A DNA stretch of 64,000 nucleotides from Lederbergia wuyishanensis. Its GTDB lineage: Bacteria; Bacillota; Bacilli; Bacillales; Bacillaceae_C. Below the pieces are notes generated by a model. That model was not told the origin of the DNA. It did not search any database and saw nothing but the letters and a program-made list of their open reading frames with translations. Below are positions 24,540 through 34,042 of this stretch, in pieces (within the stretch, counting starts at the first letter, position 1; each line of letters starts with the position of its first letter). The DNA lies in contig NZ_JALIRM010000002.1 in assembly GCF_022900255.1 (NCBI RefSeq), positions 186,001 to 250,000 on the forward strand. Reading direction: 5' to 3'. The translations under genes and the position numbers were made by a program.

Positions 24540-25805
24540 ATGTCAACGATTTCAGTAGCAATCTGTGGTGCTGGATTAAGCGGCTTGTGCCTGGCTCATT
24601 CATTACTTCGTGCTGGATTTGATGTGCAAGTTTATGAACGTGACTTGGCGCCACATGTTCGTCGCCAGGGGTATCGGATCACTATTGATGAATACGGCAT
24701 CGCAGCACTTCAGCGATCTCTGCCTCCTCAATTATTTAAGCTGTTTCTTTCCACTACTTCACCTATTGATGAGACTAGTTACTTTCGGGTAACTAATCAG
24801 GAGCTTGGCGAGATATTCAGACTTACTTTTAAAGGAGATCCTAGTGGTACCGATTTAAAGACACCAAGGCAAATAGATCGCCAAACACTACGCACCATTA
24901 TGCTGGAAGGGCTTCAAGATAGGGTTCATTTTGGTAAAGAGGCAGTTCGTGTTGAAACGACATCTGATGGAGCAACGCTTTATTTCATAGATGGAAGTAA
25001 TGTCCATTCTTCGCTCGTAGTGGGTGCTGATGGCGTAAACTCAGTCCTTCGTAAGCAGTTTTTACCTGATTGTGAACCGGATGATATAAACAGTTGGGGT
25101 ATCTATGGTCGCACGCTCCTTGTTCAAAACGAAGACTCACTAGTTCCTAGTTCACTGAAAACTAGTGGAGTATATGCAATGGGTCCATCGAATCTGGGAT
25201 TTTTCTTTACTACAATGCGCTTCAGTGAGGCGCCGCAAATAGCTTTTTCCCGTTTCGGAGTGAATCAAATACCTCCAATTACTTATGATTATGTGATGTG
25301 GGGGCTTGTCTTGCCGAAGGAGGAATTTCCAGAGCCTCAAGGAAAACTTAGTTCCGAGATGTTGCTAAATTTTGCCCGGGAGATTACGAAAGACTTTCAT
25401 CCAGTGCTACAACGTCTTGTGAAGCAAGCTGACGTTGATTACACTATGGCAGTAAAATTTAGAGCGGCAAGAAAGCCAAGTACATGGTCAGTCTCCCGAA
25501 CAACATTTATGGGAGATGCTGTACACGTCATGCCTCCTACTGGATCACATGGAGGTAACACAGCTTTACGCGATGCAGCTCTTCTTGCTGAAAAGCTTGA
25601 AGCAACAGTGAATCAAAGCGAATCACTTGAGAAAGCAATTGGCTCCTACCAAGAGGAGATGAGCAAGTATGCATTCCGTGAAGTTGAAGCAGCGAAGGCG
25701 ATGATGAAGCGATTCACATTTAAAAATTCCCTAATGCGTTGGGCAATGTTGCGTGCAATACCACGTATTCGTTCAATTACTAACAAACCACTAACGACTG
25801 AATGA
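24540..25805 (+). CDS. FAD-dependent monooxygenase (PHBH/TetX-like), 421 aa
   Basis: Group A flavin monooxygenase. FAD-binding GxGxxG in ICGAGLSGLCLAHSL (residues ~9-23) with VYERD after beta-2; the DG motif in VVGADGVNSVLRKQF about residue 165; the second FAD motif FMGDAVHVMPPTGSHGGNTALRDA near residue 330. It uses NAD(P)H and O2 to hydroxylate an aromatic or antibiotic-like substrate. The family includes TetX and rifampicin monooxygenases, but the substrate here is unknown. It is probably induced when the divergent MarR protein releases its operator. Confidence 0.87.
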   Translation: MSTISVAICGAGLSGLCLAHSLLRAGFDVQVYERDLAPHVRRQGYRITIDEYGIAALQRSLPPQLFKLFLSTTSPIDETSYFRVTNQELGEIFRLTFKGDPSGTDLKTPRQIDRQTLRTIMLEGLQDRVHFGKEAVRVETTSDGATLYFIDGSNVHSSLVVGADGVNSVLRKQFLPDCEPDDINSWGIYGRTLLVQNEDSLVPSSLKTSGVYAMGPSNLGFFFTTMRFSEAPQIAFSRFGVNQIPPITYDYVMWGLVLPKEEFPEPQGKLSSEMLLNFAREITKDFHPVLQRLVKQADVDYTMAVKFRAARKPSTWSVSRTTFMGDAVHVMPPTGSHGGNTALRDAALLAEKLEATVNQSESLEKAIGSYQEEMSKYAFREVEAAKAMMKRFTFKNSLMRWAMLRAIPRIRSITNKPLTTE

Positions 25806-25915
25806 TATATTAAAACAACAACTAGTTATATTACTAAAAAAAAACACAAACAAGTAAGAGAATACGTTCCAATATTGAAATGCATTCTCTTATATGGAGG
25901 AAGTGCTGTCTTAGC

Positions 25916-25948
25916 ACAAAAAAGCCGCTGTACATTGTAAACAGCGAC
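25916..25948 (-). terminator. Terminator of the GNAT/nitrilase operon
   Basis: On the minus strand CGCTGT/ACAGCG with a nine-base loop followed by GGCTTTTTT, nine bp after the GNAT stop. A diverged copy lies at 23838. Confidence 0.75.
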
Positions 25949-25956
25949 TTCCATCT

Positions 25957-26628
25957 TTATAAAGGCAACAAAGAAATCGTTTCTCTATTTTTAATATCTT
26001 CCACCATTTGCACCCATTCGTGAGGCTTGTTAGATAAGACGGAGTAATAGGTTGTTAAAAAGTCGGCAACGAGCCCTGCTGAAATTTCGGATACATTCTC
26101 ATCCGTTGGCATGAAGCAAAAATCCAGTCCCCTTACAGCTTCCCCGTTATTTTCCCAAGATGGATGAACATAAGATAAATCTAAACGTTTGTAACCAAGA
26201 TGGGATAAAACTTCACGGCGTACAAATGGATTCATTGGTTTCACACCGCCAAAGTCATGGTCTTCAAGCTGATATGGATCATAAATTTCTGCAAACATAC
26301 CGAATAGCTCTTTTCCATTTTCTTTAGCCAATGCTTGAAGATCCTTTTCACGATTTCGTGCTAAAAATCGACCAAGGCTTAAGCCAGGACGTCCAATAAT
26401 TGTGAAGTCGGTCATGGCGATATTCCAATCAGGATAGTAGCGATATTCTGTAGTCCCGACAACTTCATCGTCGAGAACAGCAACAAACACTCTAATTCCA
26501 GGGTCTTCTAAAGGCTCTTTCCATAATGAAAATTCTAGGACTTCTTCAGGAGGAAAAACCTCTTTCATTAAATTGTGCATTTTTACAAACAAAGGGTCTT
26601 CAATACTCGTAATTCTTCTATATTCCAT
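25957..26628 (-). CDS. GNAT-family acetyltransferase, 223 aa
   Basis: GNAT-like core: VFPPEEVLEFSLWKEPLEDPGIRVFVAVLDDEVVGTTEYRYYPD, with the acetyl-CoA loop region LSLGRFLARNREKDLQALAKENG (a variant of the Q/RxxGxG/A motif) and a C-terminal VREVLSHLGYKRLDLSYVHP. It is the third gene of an operon with another GNAT gene and a nitrilase-family gene, suggesting joint modification of a small amine or amide. Its 3' end is duplicated at 23838. Confidence 0.75.
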   Translation of the reverse strand: MEYRRITSIEDPLFVKMHNLMKEVFPPEEVLEFSLWKEPLEDPGIRVFVAVLDDEVVGTTEYRYYPDWNIAMTDFTIIGRPGLSLGRFLARNREKDLQALAKENGKELFGMFAEIYDPYQLEDHDFGGVKPMNPFVRREVLSHLGYKRLDLSYVHPSWENNGEAVRGLDFCFMPTDENVSEISAGLVADFLTTYYSVLSNKPHEWVQMVEDIKNRETISLLPL

Positions 26629-26647
26629 GAACTCTATTCTCCTCTCT

Positions 26648-27313
26648 CTACTTAAACGGATTCTTCCATTCCATTAAAACAGCATGATGAAGGGATTCTT
26701 CATCCTCTAAGTAATCTCCGATAATGGACACGGGTGTCCTGCCGCATTTCAAAAGGAAGGAAATAACAGGGTCCTTCATTTCTCCTTTTATGACGGCATC
26801 TATATATTGATTTGGTGTTAAATGATCTGCCACTTTGTGATATCCCGGCATTCTTCCACCGCCAAGCAAACGGTCAAGACGAAGCTGAATCACAACTTGA
26901 TACATCGACTGCATCATGCATTTTCCAAGTCCGAGTTTCCGAAACTTTGGCCTTACACTAATATCCACAATATATAGCGTATTTCCTTGTCTATTATGAT
27001 TGCGAATATAGCCATTATCCGTTATGTCTTCCCATGTATGCGATGGATAAGCAGGGTCAAAAAGTACGCAAACTCCTGTTATGGATCCTGCTAATTCACC
27101 ACCCACTTCCACACATAAAGCACCTTCAGGAAACAATGTAACATGATTCGTCAATTGCTCTTTATTCCACCATAATTCAGATGGAAAAGGCGGCGGAAAA
27201 CATTCTGCCTGAATTTGAATAAGCTCATCAAAATCTTCTTTTGTGTAATTCCGAATCACAATAGGGACTATTTTTTCTTGATCAAAAGCATAGAATTCGC
27301 TCCGATAAGCCAT
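26648..27313 (-). CDS. GNAT-family acetyltransferase, 221 aa
   Basis: Acetyltransferase with IRNYTKEDFDELIQIQAECFPPPFPSELW, GALCVEVGGELAGSITGVCVLF and the acetyl-CoA binding VDISVRPKFRKLGLGKCMMQSMYQVV (RxxGxG variant RKLGLG). I start it at ATG 27313, where AGAGGG lies six bases upstream; the longer frame to 27370 overlaps the preceding gene. Only 10 bp separate it from the nitrilase gene and 19 bp from the next GNAT gene. Confidence 0.82.
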   Translation of the reverse strand: MAYRSEFYAFDQEKIVPIVIRNYTKEDFDELIQIQAECFPPPFPSELWWNKEQLTNHVTLFPEGALCVEVGGELAGSITGVCVLFDPAYPSHTWEDITDNGYIRNHNRQGNTLYIVDISVRPKFRKLGLGKCMMQSMYQVVIQLRLDRLLGGGRMPGYHKVADHLTPNQYIDAVIKGEMKDPVISFLLKCGRTPVSIIGDYLEDEESLHHAVLMEWKNPFK

Positions 27314-27323
27314 TGTCATCCCT

Positions 27324-28190
27324 CTACTCGCTCTTTTCCCAATCTGGGTATAAGTCGACACGACGATCACGCCAAGTTGTCACTGAACCTCTTTCGCGAA
27401 CTTCATATAATAACGATAAATCGAGATCTGCAGTCACAATCATATCGTCATTAATTTCACCTTGTACCATAATCCCTTGCGGAGGAAATGGAACATCATT
27501 TGGAGTAATGACAGCTGCCTGTCCAAAATTCCCTCTCATGAAATCGACAGTTGGCAGAGAACCTACTGTACCCGTCAAGACAACATACACTTGATTCTCA
27601 ATGGCACGTGCATGGCTCGTGTAGCGAACACGATGGAATCCATGACGATCATCTGTACAAGATGGGCAAAAAATAACGTCCGCCCCCTTCGCTTTCGCCA
27701 TTCTGACGATTTCCGGAAATTCAATATCATAGCACGTCAACACAGCAATTCTACCTTTGTCTGTATCAAACACTTCAAGCCCATCGCCAGCTGACATATT
27801 CCATTCTTCAACCTCTGTAGGTGTTATGTGCAATTTAGCCTGCTCGGCAATTCGGCCATCCGGATAAAATAAATGGGCCACATTGTATAAACGATCATTC
27901 TTCTTAATCACATGCGTCCCAGCAATAATATGCATATTCGTTTCTTTAGCAAATTTCGTAAATAAACTTTTATATTGTTCTGTGAAGCTAGGAAGCTCAT
28001 CAATTGATAAACTCTCCCCTTCTCCATTTCCAATCGACAATAGCTGCGTCGTAAAAAATTCGGGAAACAAAATAAACTCCGATCCAAATTCTTGCGCCGT
28101 TTTAATATAATGCTCACATTGCTTCGCAAACTCCTCAAACGATTGAATCGTATGCAAATGATACTGAACAGCTGAAACTCGTAACTTCAA
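27324..28190 (-). CDS. Carbon-nitrogen hydrolase (nitrilase superfamily), 288 aa
   Basis: The catalytic triad is visible: Glu44 in LFPEFF, Lys119 in AKLHITPTE and Cys153 in VLTCYDIEFPE. Family segments NMSAGDGLEVFDTDKGRIAV, GADVIFCPSCTDD and SHARAIENQVYVV are in place. It hydrolyses an amide or nitrile C-N bond; the subgroup near YbeM/omega-amidase-like and polyamine-linked enzymes is possible, but no substrate can be fixed. First gene of the operon with two GNAT acetyltransferases. Confidence 0.88.
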   Translation of the reverse strand: MKLRVSAVQYHLHTIQSFEEFAKQCEHYIKTAQEFGSEFILFPEFFTTQLLSIGNGEGESLSIDELPSFTEQYKSLFTKFAKETNMHIIAGTHVIKKNDRLYNVAHLFYPDGRIAEQAKLHITPTEVEEWNMSAGDGLEVFDTDKGRIAVLTCYDIEFPEIVRMAKAKGADVIFCPSCTDDRHGFHRVRYTSHARAIENQVYVVLTGTVGSLPTVDFMRGNFGQAAVITPNDVPFPPQGIMVQGEINDDMIVTADLDLSLLYEVRERGSVTTWRDRRVDLYPDWEKSE

Positions 28191-28445
28191 ATTGTCATCC
28201 CCCTTATCAATAATAATTGAGATGAGTATTCACTCAATCCTTTTGATTATTGAGCATTTTATAATAAATGACAATACTCTTTTGAAAAATTCACAAATTT
28301 CAATTTGAATAATAGGATTTCGCTAGAAGATGAAAGTTGTTATCATAAATACCTGATTTATTGCTACTAGATGATACATATTTTCCCTCTAAAAGTATGC
28401 TAAGATATATTAGTTATTTATATTTATAGAAACAAGGGGATTTTT

Positions 28446-29078
28446 ATGGACTTATTCTTCACATATGTTTTAGCAGGATTAGCTATTGCAATGCCAGTGG
28501 GTGCCATCACGGTTGAAATGTCGAAACAAGGGCTGAAAAACGGTTTTATGCACGGTTGGGCTGTGGGCCTAGGTGGAATGACAATTGATTTAATTTTAAT
28601 CATTGCTCTGTATTTAGGGTTGGCTTCGATTCTCCAAATTCCGTTTATTCAGGTACCTATGTGGTTGGTTGGGGCAGTATTTTTAATTTTAATAGGTTAT
28701 GATTCCATTAAAAATGCTGATAAAGATATTACCCTATCAGGGGAGAAGCCCAATAAGTCATTTACTTCCTCTTATCGAAACGGGTTTCTTGTTGCACTTT
28801 CCCCCGGTAATATTGTTTTTTGGTTGAGCGTTTTTGGCACAGTATTAACCAACTCATATGATACTGCAGAACCAACACAGTTTTTAATTATTGCAGTGGG
28901 AGTATTAACGGGTATTTTACTTCATGATATTGGTCTGTTAACTTTTTTGGCTTATTCTAGAAAAATAATGAGTCGTACGATGATAAAGGCATTTTCTATT
29001 ATTGCTGGGCTGGCGTTAATAGGTTTTGCAGGTTATTTTATTTATGAGTTTACTATTGGAATAAAGGAATTGATTTAA
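28446..29078 (+). CDS. LysE-family translocator, 210 aa
   Basis: Six predicted membrane helices with the LysE/RhtB layout: VLAGLAIAMPVGAITVEMSKQGLKNGFMHGWAVGLGGM at the N-terminus, FLVALSPGNIVFWLSVFGTVL in the middle and a C-terminal IIAGLALIGFAGYFIYEF. It probably exports an amino acid or derivative. AAGGGG before the ATG; monocistronic with a very strong terminator. Confidence 0.88.
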   Translation: MDLFFTYVLAGLAIAMPVGAITVEMSKQGLKNGFMHGWAVGLGGMTIDLILIIALYLGLASILQIPFIQVPMWLVGAVFLILIGYDSIKNADKDITLSGEKPNKSFTSSYRNGFLVALSPGNIVFWLSVFGTVLTNSYDTAEPTQFLIIAVGVLTGILLHDIGLLTFLAYSRKIMSRTMIKAFSIIAGLALIGFAGYFIYEFTIGIKELI

Positions 29079-29207
29079 TACATAAGGGGTATTCTGTATC
29101 TATCAATAAGTTGAAACTATCTTCCACAATCGTATAGAACTGGACTTAGTGAAAAGAGCTGTACGGTTGAATGATGAAAGCACTCGATTAATAATCTCTT
29201 CAATAAA

Positions 29208-29238
29208 GGGCGCAAATCCGTAATAAGGATTTGCGCCC
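29208..29238 (+). terminator. Terminator after the lysE-like gene
   Basis: GGGCGCAAATCC/GGATTTGCGCCC, twelve perfect pairs with a seven-base loop, then GTTTC. The rest of 29079-29430 is AT-rich with no gene. Confidence 0.75.
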
Positions 29239-29430
29239 GTTTCTGGCATAAAAAGATCTGCTAAAATTAGTAGGTTTACGTAAATAACATAAATCCACTT
29301 CTATTTTCCTAGATTCACCCAACCTGCTAGATAGTAATCAGCACAGCTAAAATCGAGGGAATATTTCTTGATTATCCCGCCTCTGGTTAGTTAATAAAAC
29401 CTTTCATATCAATGTTCCCAGATTGCATAT

Positions 29431-29784
29431 TTATTTCAAAGGTCCCCCAATACAGAAACGATACCCATCAATATCGTAGACAAGAACTTCTCGCATACCA
29501 TATGACTGATTCACCGGTTCCGCCTCAAAAATGGCTCCTCTTGCCATAAAGTCTTCATACACTGTATCGACATCATCTACCCAAATGTATGCGTCCATAA
29601 ATCCATTTACGGTATGGTTTGGACGAATAACTTCTTTATTATCTGCCTTTTTAATTAAAAAACTTACTCCATCCCGTTCAACAAACTGGCCATCAATCTT
29701 AAAGCCAAGTTGGTCTCTATAATAGTCTTGAGACTTTTTCACATCTGAAACAAGTAAACATTGAGACGCTTTGTTCAATCCCAT
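29431..29784 (-). CDS. VOC family protein, 117 aa
   Basis: One glyoxalase/bleomycin-resistance domain: ASQCLLVSDVKKSQDYYRDQLGFKI, DAYIWVDDVDTVYEDFMARGAIF and VYDIDGYRFCIGGPL at the end. The usual terminal metal Glu is replaced by a Cys-containing segment, so metal catalysis is uncertain. ATG 29784 preceded by GGGGGTG. Stand-alone gene. Confidence 0.8.
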   Translation of the reverse strand: MGLNKASQCLLVSDVKKSQDYYRDQLGFKIDGQFVERDGVSFLIKKADNKEVIRPNHTVNGFMDAYIWVDDVDTVYEDFMARGAIFEAEPVNQSYGMREVLVYDIDGYRFCIGGPLK

Positions 29785-29879
29785 AAAGCACACCCCCATT
29801 TTGAATAACTGTCACTAAATGTTATTCTCTTTCTACTATTTAACTCCTTCCTCATTTGCCAAATATTCTAGCTGATTAG

Positions 29880-29918
29880 TAAATAAATAGAGCCTCTTGT
29901 ATGATAAACAAGGGGCTC
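29880..29918 (-). terminator. Terminator after the polyprenyl synthetase-like gene
   Basis: On the minus strand GAGCCCCTTGT/ACAAGAGGCTC pairs over eleven positions and is followed by TATTTATTT. Confidence 0.75.
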
Positions 29919-29958
29919 AAATTTTTATCAGTTGTACGGTCAGTGGAATGACATTAGT

Positions 29959-32337
29959 CTAGTTGTCTCGGTTAACAATATAATTCAATAAATGTTTCAA
30001 ATAGTTCGTATGATGTTGTACCTCTTTTAGTACTTCCATTGCAAGACAGTAATGTTCCCACATCGCTTTTCGAGCACCTTCAGCGCCAAGGATGGATACA
30101 AAAGTTGAATTGTTGTTTTCGACATCTTTTCCAGTTGGCTTTCCGAGTAATGCCTCATCCCCTTCTGCATCAAGCAAGTCATCCTTAATCTGAAAAGCAA
30201 TGCCGGCATGATAGGCAAACTTTTTTAAAGCAGTCATTTCTAATTCCTGTTTACCTGCTAGAATTGCAGGCATGACGAGGGATGCTTCGAAGGCTATCCC
30301 TGTTTTATAAAAGCTAATCGTATTTAACTGTTCAAGTGTCAGTTGTTTTCCCTTGGAATCCAAGTCCATCGCTTGGCCTTTACACATATCCGCTGTCATT
30401 CTAGCAGAATATTGAATCAAGTGAAGAACCGTATTTGCATCAAACTGTACAAGGGATGCTTGTTCCTCAACTGCCTTTTGGGTCAGATACAGACCGGTTA
30501 ATTCTGCTATCGCCGTATTATACACCTGATGTAGAGTTGGACGCCCCCTTCGAATTGGTGCATTATCCTGAGATGGAAGATCATCAAAGATCAATGAGGC
30601 AGTATGCATATATTCCAATGATTTTAGAAGTGGTATGATTGCTTCCTTATCTAATCCATATTCGTTGACGCCCATAAGCCAAGTCATGATTGCTCGGATT
30701 CGCTTTCCATCGCCCTCAAGACTGTAATTTGCAGCATCCGTGATTGGCTCTTTCATAAAAGATTGAAGATTGACTTTGGGGATATGTAAGATGTTATTGA
30801 TCTGATTGCGTACCATTTCAATCGTATCTAAAAAGTCTTCTCGTTCCTTCCGTTCATTGTTAAAATTGGTAATCATATGGTCGCGAAGCAATTTATCAAA
30901 GAAATCTACGTTATTCGCTTTTCGAACCATATTTTGTATGAGTTTATTAAATTTCAGATTTCCCGGTGCAAATAACCCCATTACTTCGTTGTATCTCTTG
31001 TCTCCCATTCTTTCTTTAAAGCGTTTCAAACCATTTATCGCGCGATCCAGAATTACCTCAGAAACTTTGGTATCTGAGTGATATACGTTATGAATCAAAT
31101 TGAAGATGACCGTCCAGTATAATTCAAAAGGGTTTATAAGATCCTTACGCTTATCATGATATTTTATATAATACGTATATGGCGTAACCGCGCCAGCCTC
31201 TAGGTCATCAAACATATCCGCAAAATCGTCAGCTAGCTGGTTGTATATGCCATAAAAGAAAGTATTGCTGTCAATATCCTCATCTTCTGACGCACTGATA
31301 ACTGAACGGACAATCAATCGCGAAGAAGCTGATTTTAAAATAATCGGTATATAAAGATCCTCATTCGTATAATTGGCATTGGAAAGATCCTTAATGCGGT
31401 CCACTTCCTGTGAATGAAAAAACACATAGGATTGCTCGAAAAAACTATCTGTGGTCTTTGTTCGGAGATGTGCCTTAATATAATTGTAGGCGTTACTCAG
31501 TTCCGAATGAATATATCGGATCAAATCTTTGTTGTTTCCAGTCCATCCTTCTAATTCTGGAACAGTTCCGGTAATAAGGGTTGTGCGTATCAACTCGGAA
31601 TATTGTTTTTTCTCACTATCTGATAAGACTTCTGAATCCAAAATGTCATCAATAAAGGGATATGTCAGGCCATAGGAATAGCCTAGCCTGATAGCTTCAT
31701 CTAGCTTCTGTGTACGTTCTTCAGCTGATATCTCATCCCCCATCTCTTCAACCTGATGGATAACAACTCCAGCTATGATTTTAATAAGTTTGCGCTTGGC
31801 TTCGTCAGCATCCATCCCCTTTGGAATATAAGATGAAACAGTCTTAAGTTTGCCGATCAGCCAGATCATGGTTGATTCAACATCTTCCTCCTGGGCCATC
31901 CGGTACAACCATGCCATGCTGTACATCTCAGTTTTCCCACCGTCTGTAGTGGCCGAATGAGTTAGCTGTTTTTTCAAATTGATAACTACACGCTTAATCC
32001 TATCCTCTGTATCAGGAGAATTCAGGGATTTTCCCAAATCTCGCATGAAAATATATGAGATGCTTCGATCTAGATAATCATCTAATTTGCCTGTGTAATC
32101 TAGCCACTGAATATAATCGTGATATTCCTGATCATCGGGTTTTCCTTTTTTCCGATAAAAAAGAGATAATAACGAATGATGCTGAATATGATTCTGTTTC
32201 CAACTTTGTATATCTTTTGTTATCTCAGTAAAAGTCTTATTCTTGAGCTGCACAGAAAGCGATTTGAAATAATCAGCAGCCTTCTTCTCAGCCATTCGAT
32301 AAGTTGTATCAGCTTTTTTAATTAACTCTTCATCCAT
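29959..32337 (-). CDS. Large protein with two isoprenoid-synthase-like domains, 792 aa
   Basis: Residues ~540-792 are a trans-isoprenyl diphosphate synthase: GKR at 544-546, first Asp-rich motif DDLPSQD at 585-591 followed by IRRGRPTLHQ, and second motif IKDDLLD ending at 723. The N-terminal ~500 residues are all-helical and carry two further Asp-rich motifs at comparable spacing, IDDILD (230-234) and ADDFADMFDD (370-378), so they may form a second isoprenoid-synthase-type domain. One half could make a prenyl diphosphate and the other use it, but this is inference. Single FPP/GGPP synthases are only ~300 aa. Monocistronic with a terminator. Confidence 0.8.
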   Translation of the reverse strand: MDEELIKKADTTYRMAEKKAADYFKSLSVQLKNKTFTEITKDIQSWKQNHIQHHSLLSLFYRKKGKPDDQEYHDYIQWLDYTGKLDDYLDRSISYIFMRDLGKSLNSPDTEDRIKRVVINLKKQLTHSATTDGGKTEMYSMAWLYRMAQEEDVESTMIWLIGKLKTVSSYIPKGMDADEAKRKLIKIIAGVVIHQVEEMGDEISAEERTQKLDEAIRLGYSYGLTYPFIDDILDSEVLSDSEKKQYSELIRTTLITGTVPELEGWTGNNKDLIRYIHSELSNAYNYIKAHLRTKTTDSFFEQSYVFFHSQEVDRIKDLSNANYTNEDLYIPIILKSASSRLIVRSVISASEDEDIDSNTFFYGIYNQLADDFADMFDDLEAGAVTPYTYYIKYHDKRKDLINPFELYWTVIFNLIHNVYHSDTKVSEVILDRAINGLKRFKERMGDKRYNEVMGLFAPGNLKFNKLIQNMVRKANNVDFFDKLLRDHMITNFNNERKEREDFLDTIEMVRNQINNILHIPKVNLQSFMKEPITDAANYSLEGDGKRIRAIMTWLMGVNEYGLDKEAIIPLLKSLEYMHTASLIFDDLPSQDNAPIRRGRPTLHQVYNTAIAELTGLYLTQKAVEEQASLVQFDANTVLHLIQYSARMTADMCKGQAMDLDSKGKQLTLEQLNTISFYKTGIAFEASLVMPAILAGKQELEMTALKKFAYHAGIAFQIKDDLLDAEGDEALLGKPTGKDVENNNSTFVSILGAEGARKAMWEHYCLAMEVLKEVQHHTNYLKHLLNYIVNRDN

Positions 32338-32993
32338 ACAACATTACCTCAACTTCACGTTCTCTTTTTTAGTTACTATATGTGCAAACAATCATTAATC
32401 ATTCAAGTATTATCAATAGAAACAAAACAAAATTCATTAATCTTAAAGCGCATATTGTGAATGTTTATTTATAATTTTTTGAAGTTACAAAGTATTTTTA
32501 TAAGCCAAAAAGGCTAAACATCAGGCTATAATTCTTATTTTAAATTAAAAAAGACTACACATACACCTGTTACTAAAAATAACAATCAAATGTAAGACTT
32601 TATTTTTATATGATAAGGGGTATGCTTTTGCAAATTTAGTTTTATCTTCATTAAATAGAATCAATCCAATGGAACTTAATCTAATTAGTTTCTCTCTATA
32701 ATTTTCTCTTTCATAAAATCTATAATAAGACTGCCGTATGCAGCTTTCCGTATTAAATTAGGTTTCTTTCTAACATTTGCTACTACGTCTCATAAAACCC
32801 AACCATTCGACAAAAACCGAGTGGTGCAGACGCTTGTCGAAGCTGCAGCGTATATAGCTAAATTGTCATCTTAGAAATTGTAAGAAATTAGTCGCATAAA
32901 AAGTGAAACTTAAAATGCTTTACATCGTATAATTATGGATGGCAAAGTGAAGATACTCACTCATCTATGATACACACACGGAGGGAATTGTAA
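32338..32993. other. 656-bp interval, one gene remnant
   Basis: Apart from the fragment at 32729-32874 I see only AT-rich sequence and the SD (GGAGGGAA) of the gene at 32994. It includes the upstream regions of two divergent genes. Confidence 0.4.
32729..32874 (+). pseudogene. 3' fragment of an unidentified gene
   Basis: A plus-strand frame reads IRLPYAAFRIKLGFF, then TSHKTQPFDKNRVVQTLVEA and AAYIAKLSS before a TAG. It has a protein-like pattern ending in an amphipathic helix but no start codon or ribosome binding site. Family not recognised. Confidence 0.3.
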
Positions 32994-33443
32994 TTGAAAA
33001 AACTACTAGCAGCTTTACTATCGACAGTGCTTCTATTATCACCTGTTGGAAGCTTCGTTTTCCAAGATCATTCAACAACTGTCGAGGCAAGAGGTTACAA
33101 GTCAGGTAAGAAAAGTTTTAATATGAATAATAGTAAGGTCAACAACAATTCGAATGTCCAGAAGAAAAAGCAAGAATCGGATACAACAAATAATAAATCT
33201 ACGACAACTACCAATAACAAAGGCGGTTTGATGTCAGGTGGTCTTATGAAAGGCCTTATGATTGGTGGACTAGCTGGACTTTTATTTGGTGGTCTATTTG
33301 CAAACATGGGGGCATTAGGTTCAATTCTCGGATTTATCATCAATATTGCGGCCATTATGATTTTAATCTCAGTCATTCGTAAAATTTTCGTCTTTTTCAA
33401 TGAAAAAAAGAAAAAAGAGGATATTAATCCATGGAGAGGTTAA
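32994..33443 (+). CDS. Secreted or membrane-anchored Gly-rich protein, 149 aa
   Basis: TTG start with GGAGGGAA upstream. Signal peptide of ~30 residues (KKLLAALLSTVLLLSPVGSF, then VEARG), an Asn/Thr/Ser/Lys-rich low-complexity linker (residues ~35-75), then GGLMSGGLMKGLMIGGLAGLLFGGLF and a hydrophobic IINIAAIMILISVIRKIFVFF ending in a basic tail. The Gly/Met-rich block resembles the N-terminal part of Tim44-like predicted proteins, without the Tim44 domain. Overlaps the next gene by 13 bp, so the two are coupled. Confidence 0.65.
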   Translation: MKKLLAALLSTVLLLSPVGSFVFQDHSTTVEARGYKSGKKSFNMNNSKVNNNSNVQKKKQESDTTNNKSTTTTNNKGGLMSGGLMKGLMIGGLAGLLFGGLFANMGALGSILGFIINIAAIMILISVIRKIFVFFNEKKKKEDINPWRG

Positions 33444-33721
33444 TCATTTCTGAGCAAGATATTATCAACTCCATATGCGTTTATGTTTCTCGTAAAAAGC
33501 AAGTCAAGCCTGAAGAGGTTGAAGTGGAACTGATGTATGACGACGATTACGGCTTTTCTGCGGAAGCTTTTGTAGACGGCCGAAAGCAAGTGCTCATCAC
33601 AGCAAACTTAATCGAAGCTCTCCGGTTATGGCTTGATGAATTTATGAACGAAGACCCATTCGCCGGAATCGAGCTCAAGTTAGACGATGAAGAAGGAATT
33701 ATAGCTTTAATAAATAACTAA
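33431..33721 (+). CDS. YxcD-like DUF2653 protein, 96 aa
   Basis: A small acidic cytosolic protein: SEQDIINSICVYVSRKKQVKPEEVEVELMYDDDYGFSAEAF and LIEALRLWLDEFMNEDPF. This matches DUF2653 as found in Bacillus YxcD. It begins inside the preceding membrane protein gene. Function unknown. Followed by a strong terminator. Confidence 0.78.
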   Translation: MERLIISEQDIINSICVYVSRKKQVKPEEVEVELMYDDDYGFSAEAFVDGRKQVLITANLIEALRLWLDEFMNEDPFAGIELKLDDEEGIIALINN

Positions 33722-33832
33722 ATAAAAGCTTCCCAATATACGACTACATCCGAGGAGTGAGAGGCACGCCCTGAATGTTGACGTAATTAATGTCATTTTA
33801 GGCAGGTTTTGGGTTCGTTATTGTTCCATAAT

Positions 33833-33874
33833 AAGAGGCTGTCCAAGTGTGAACTTTTGGACAGTCTCTTTTTT
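33833..33874 (+). terminator. Terminator after the yxcD-like gene
   Basis: AAGAGGCTGTCCAA/TTGGACAGTCTCTT, fourteen pairs with one G-U, then TTTT. Confidence 0.85.
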
Positions 33875-34042
33875 CTGCTTTTATCATACCAGCACGCCTT
33901 ATTGAATAACGAATCATACACAAAACACTCCTCTCTTAGATAGATTTAAATTCGTAGATTGTAAGAGTGATTAGTTGACAGAAATTATGTTTTGTTTAAT
34001 GATAGATACAAAATATTCAGAAATATGAAGGGAGTTAACGAA

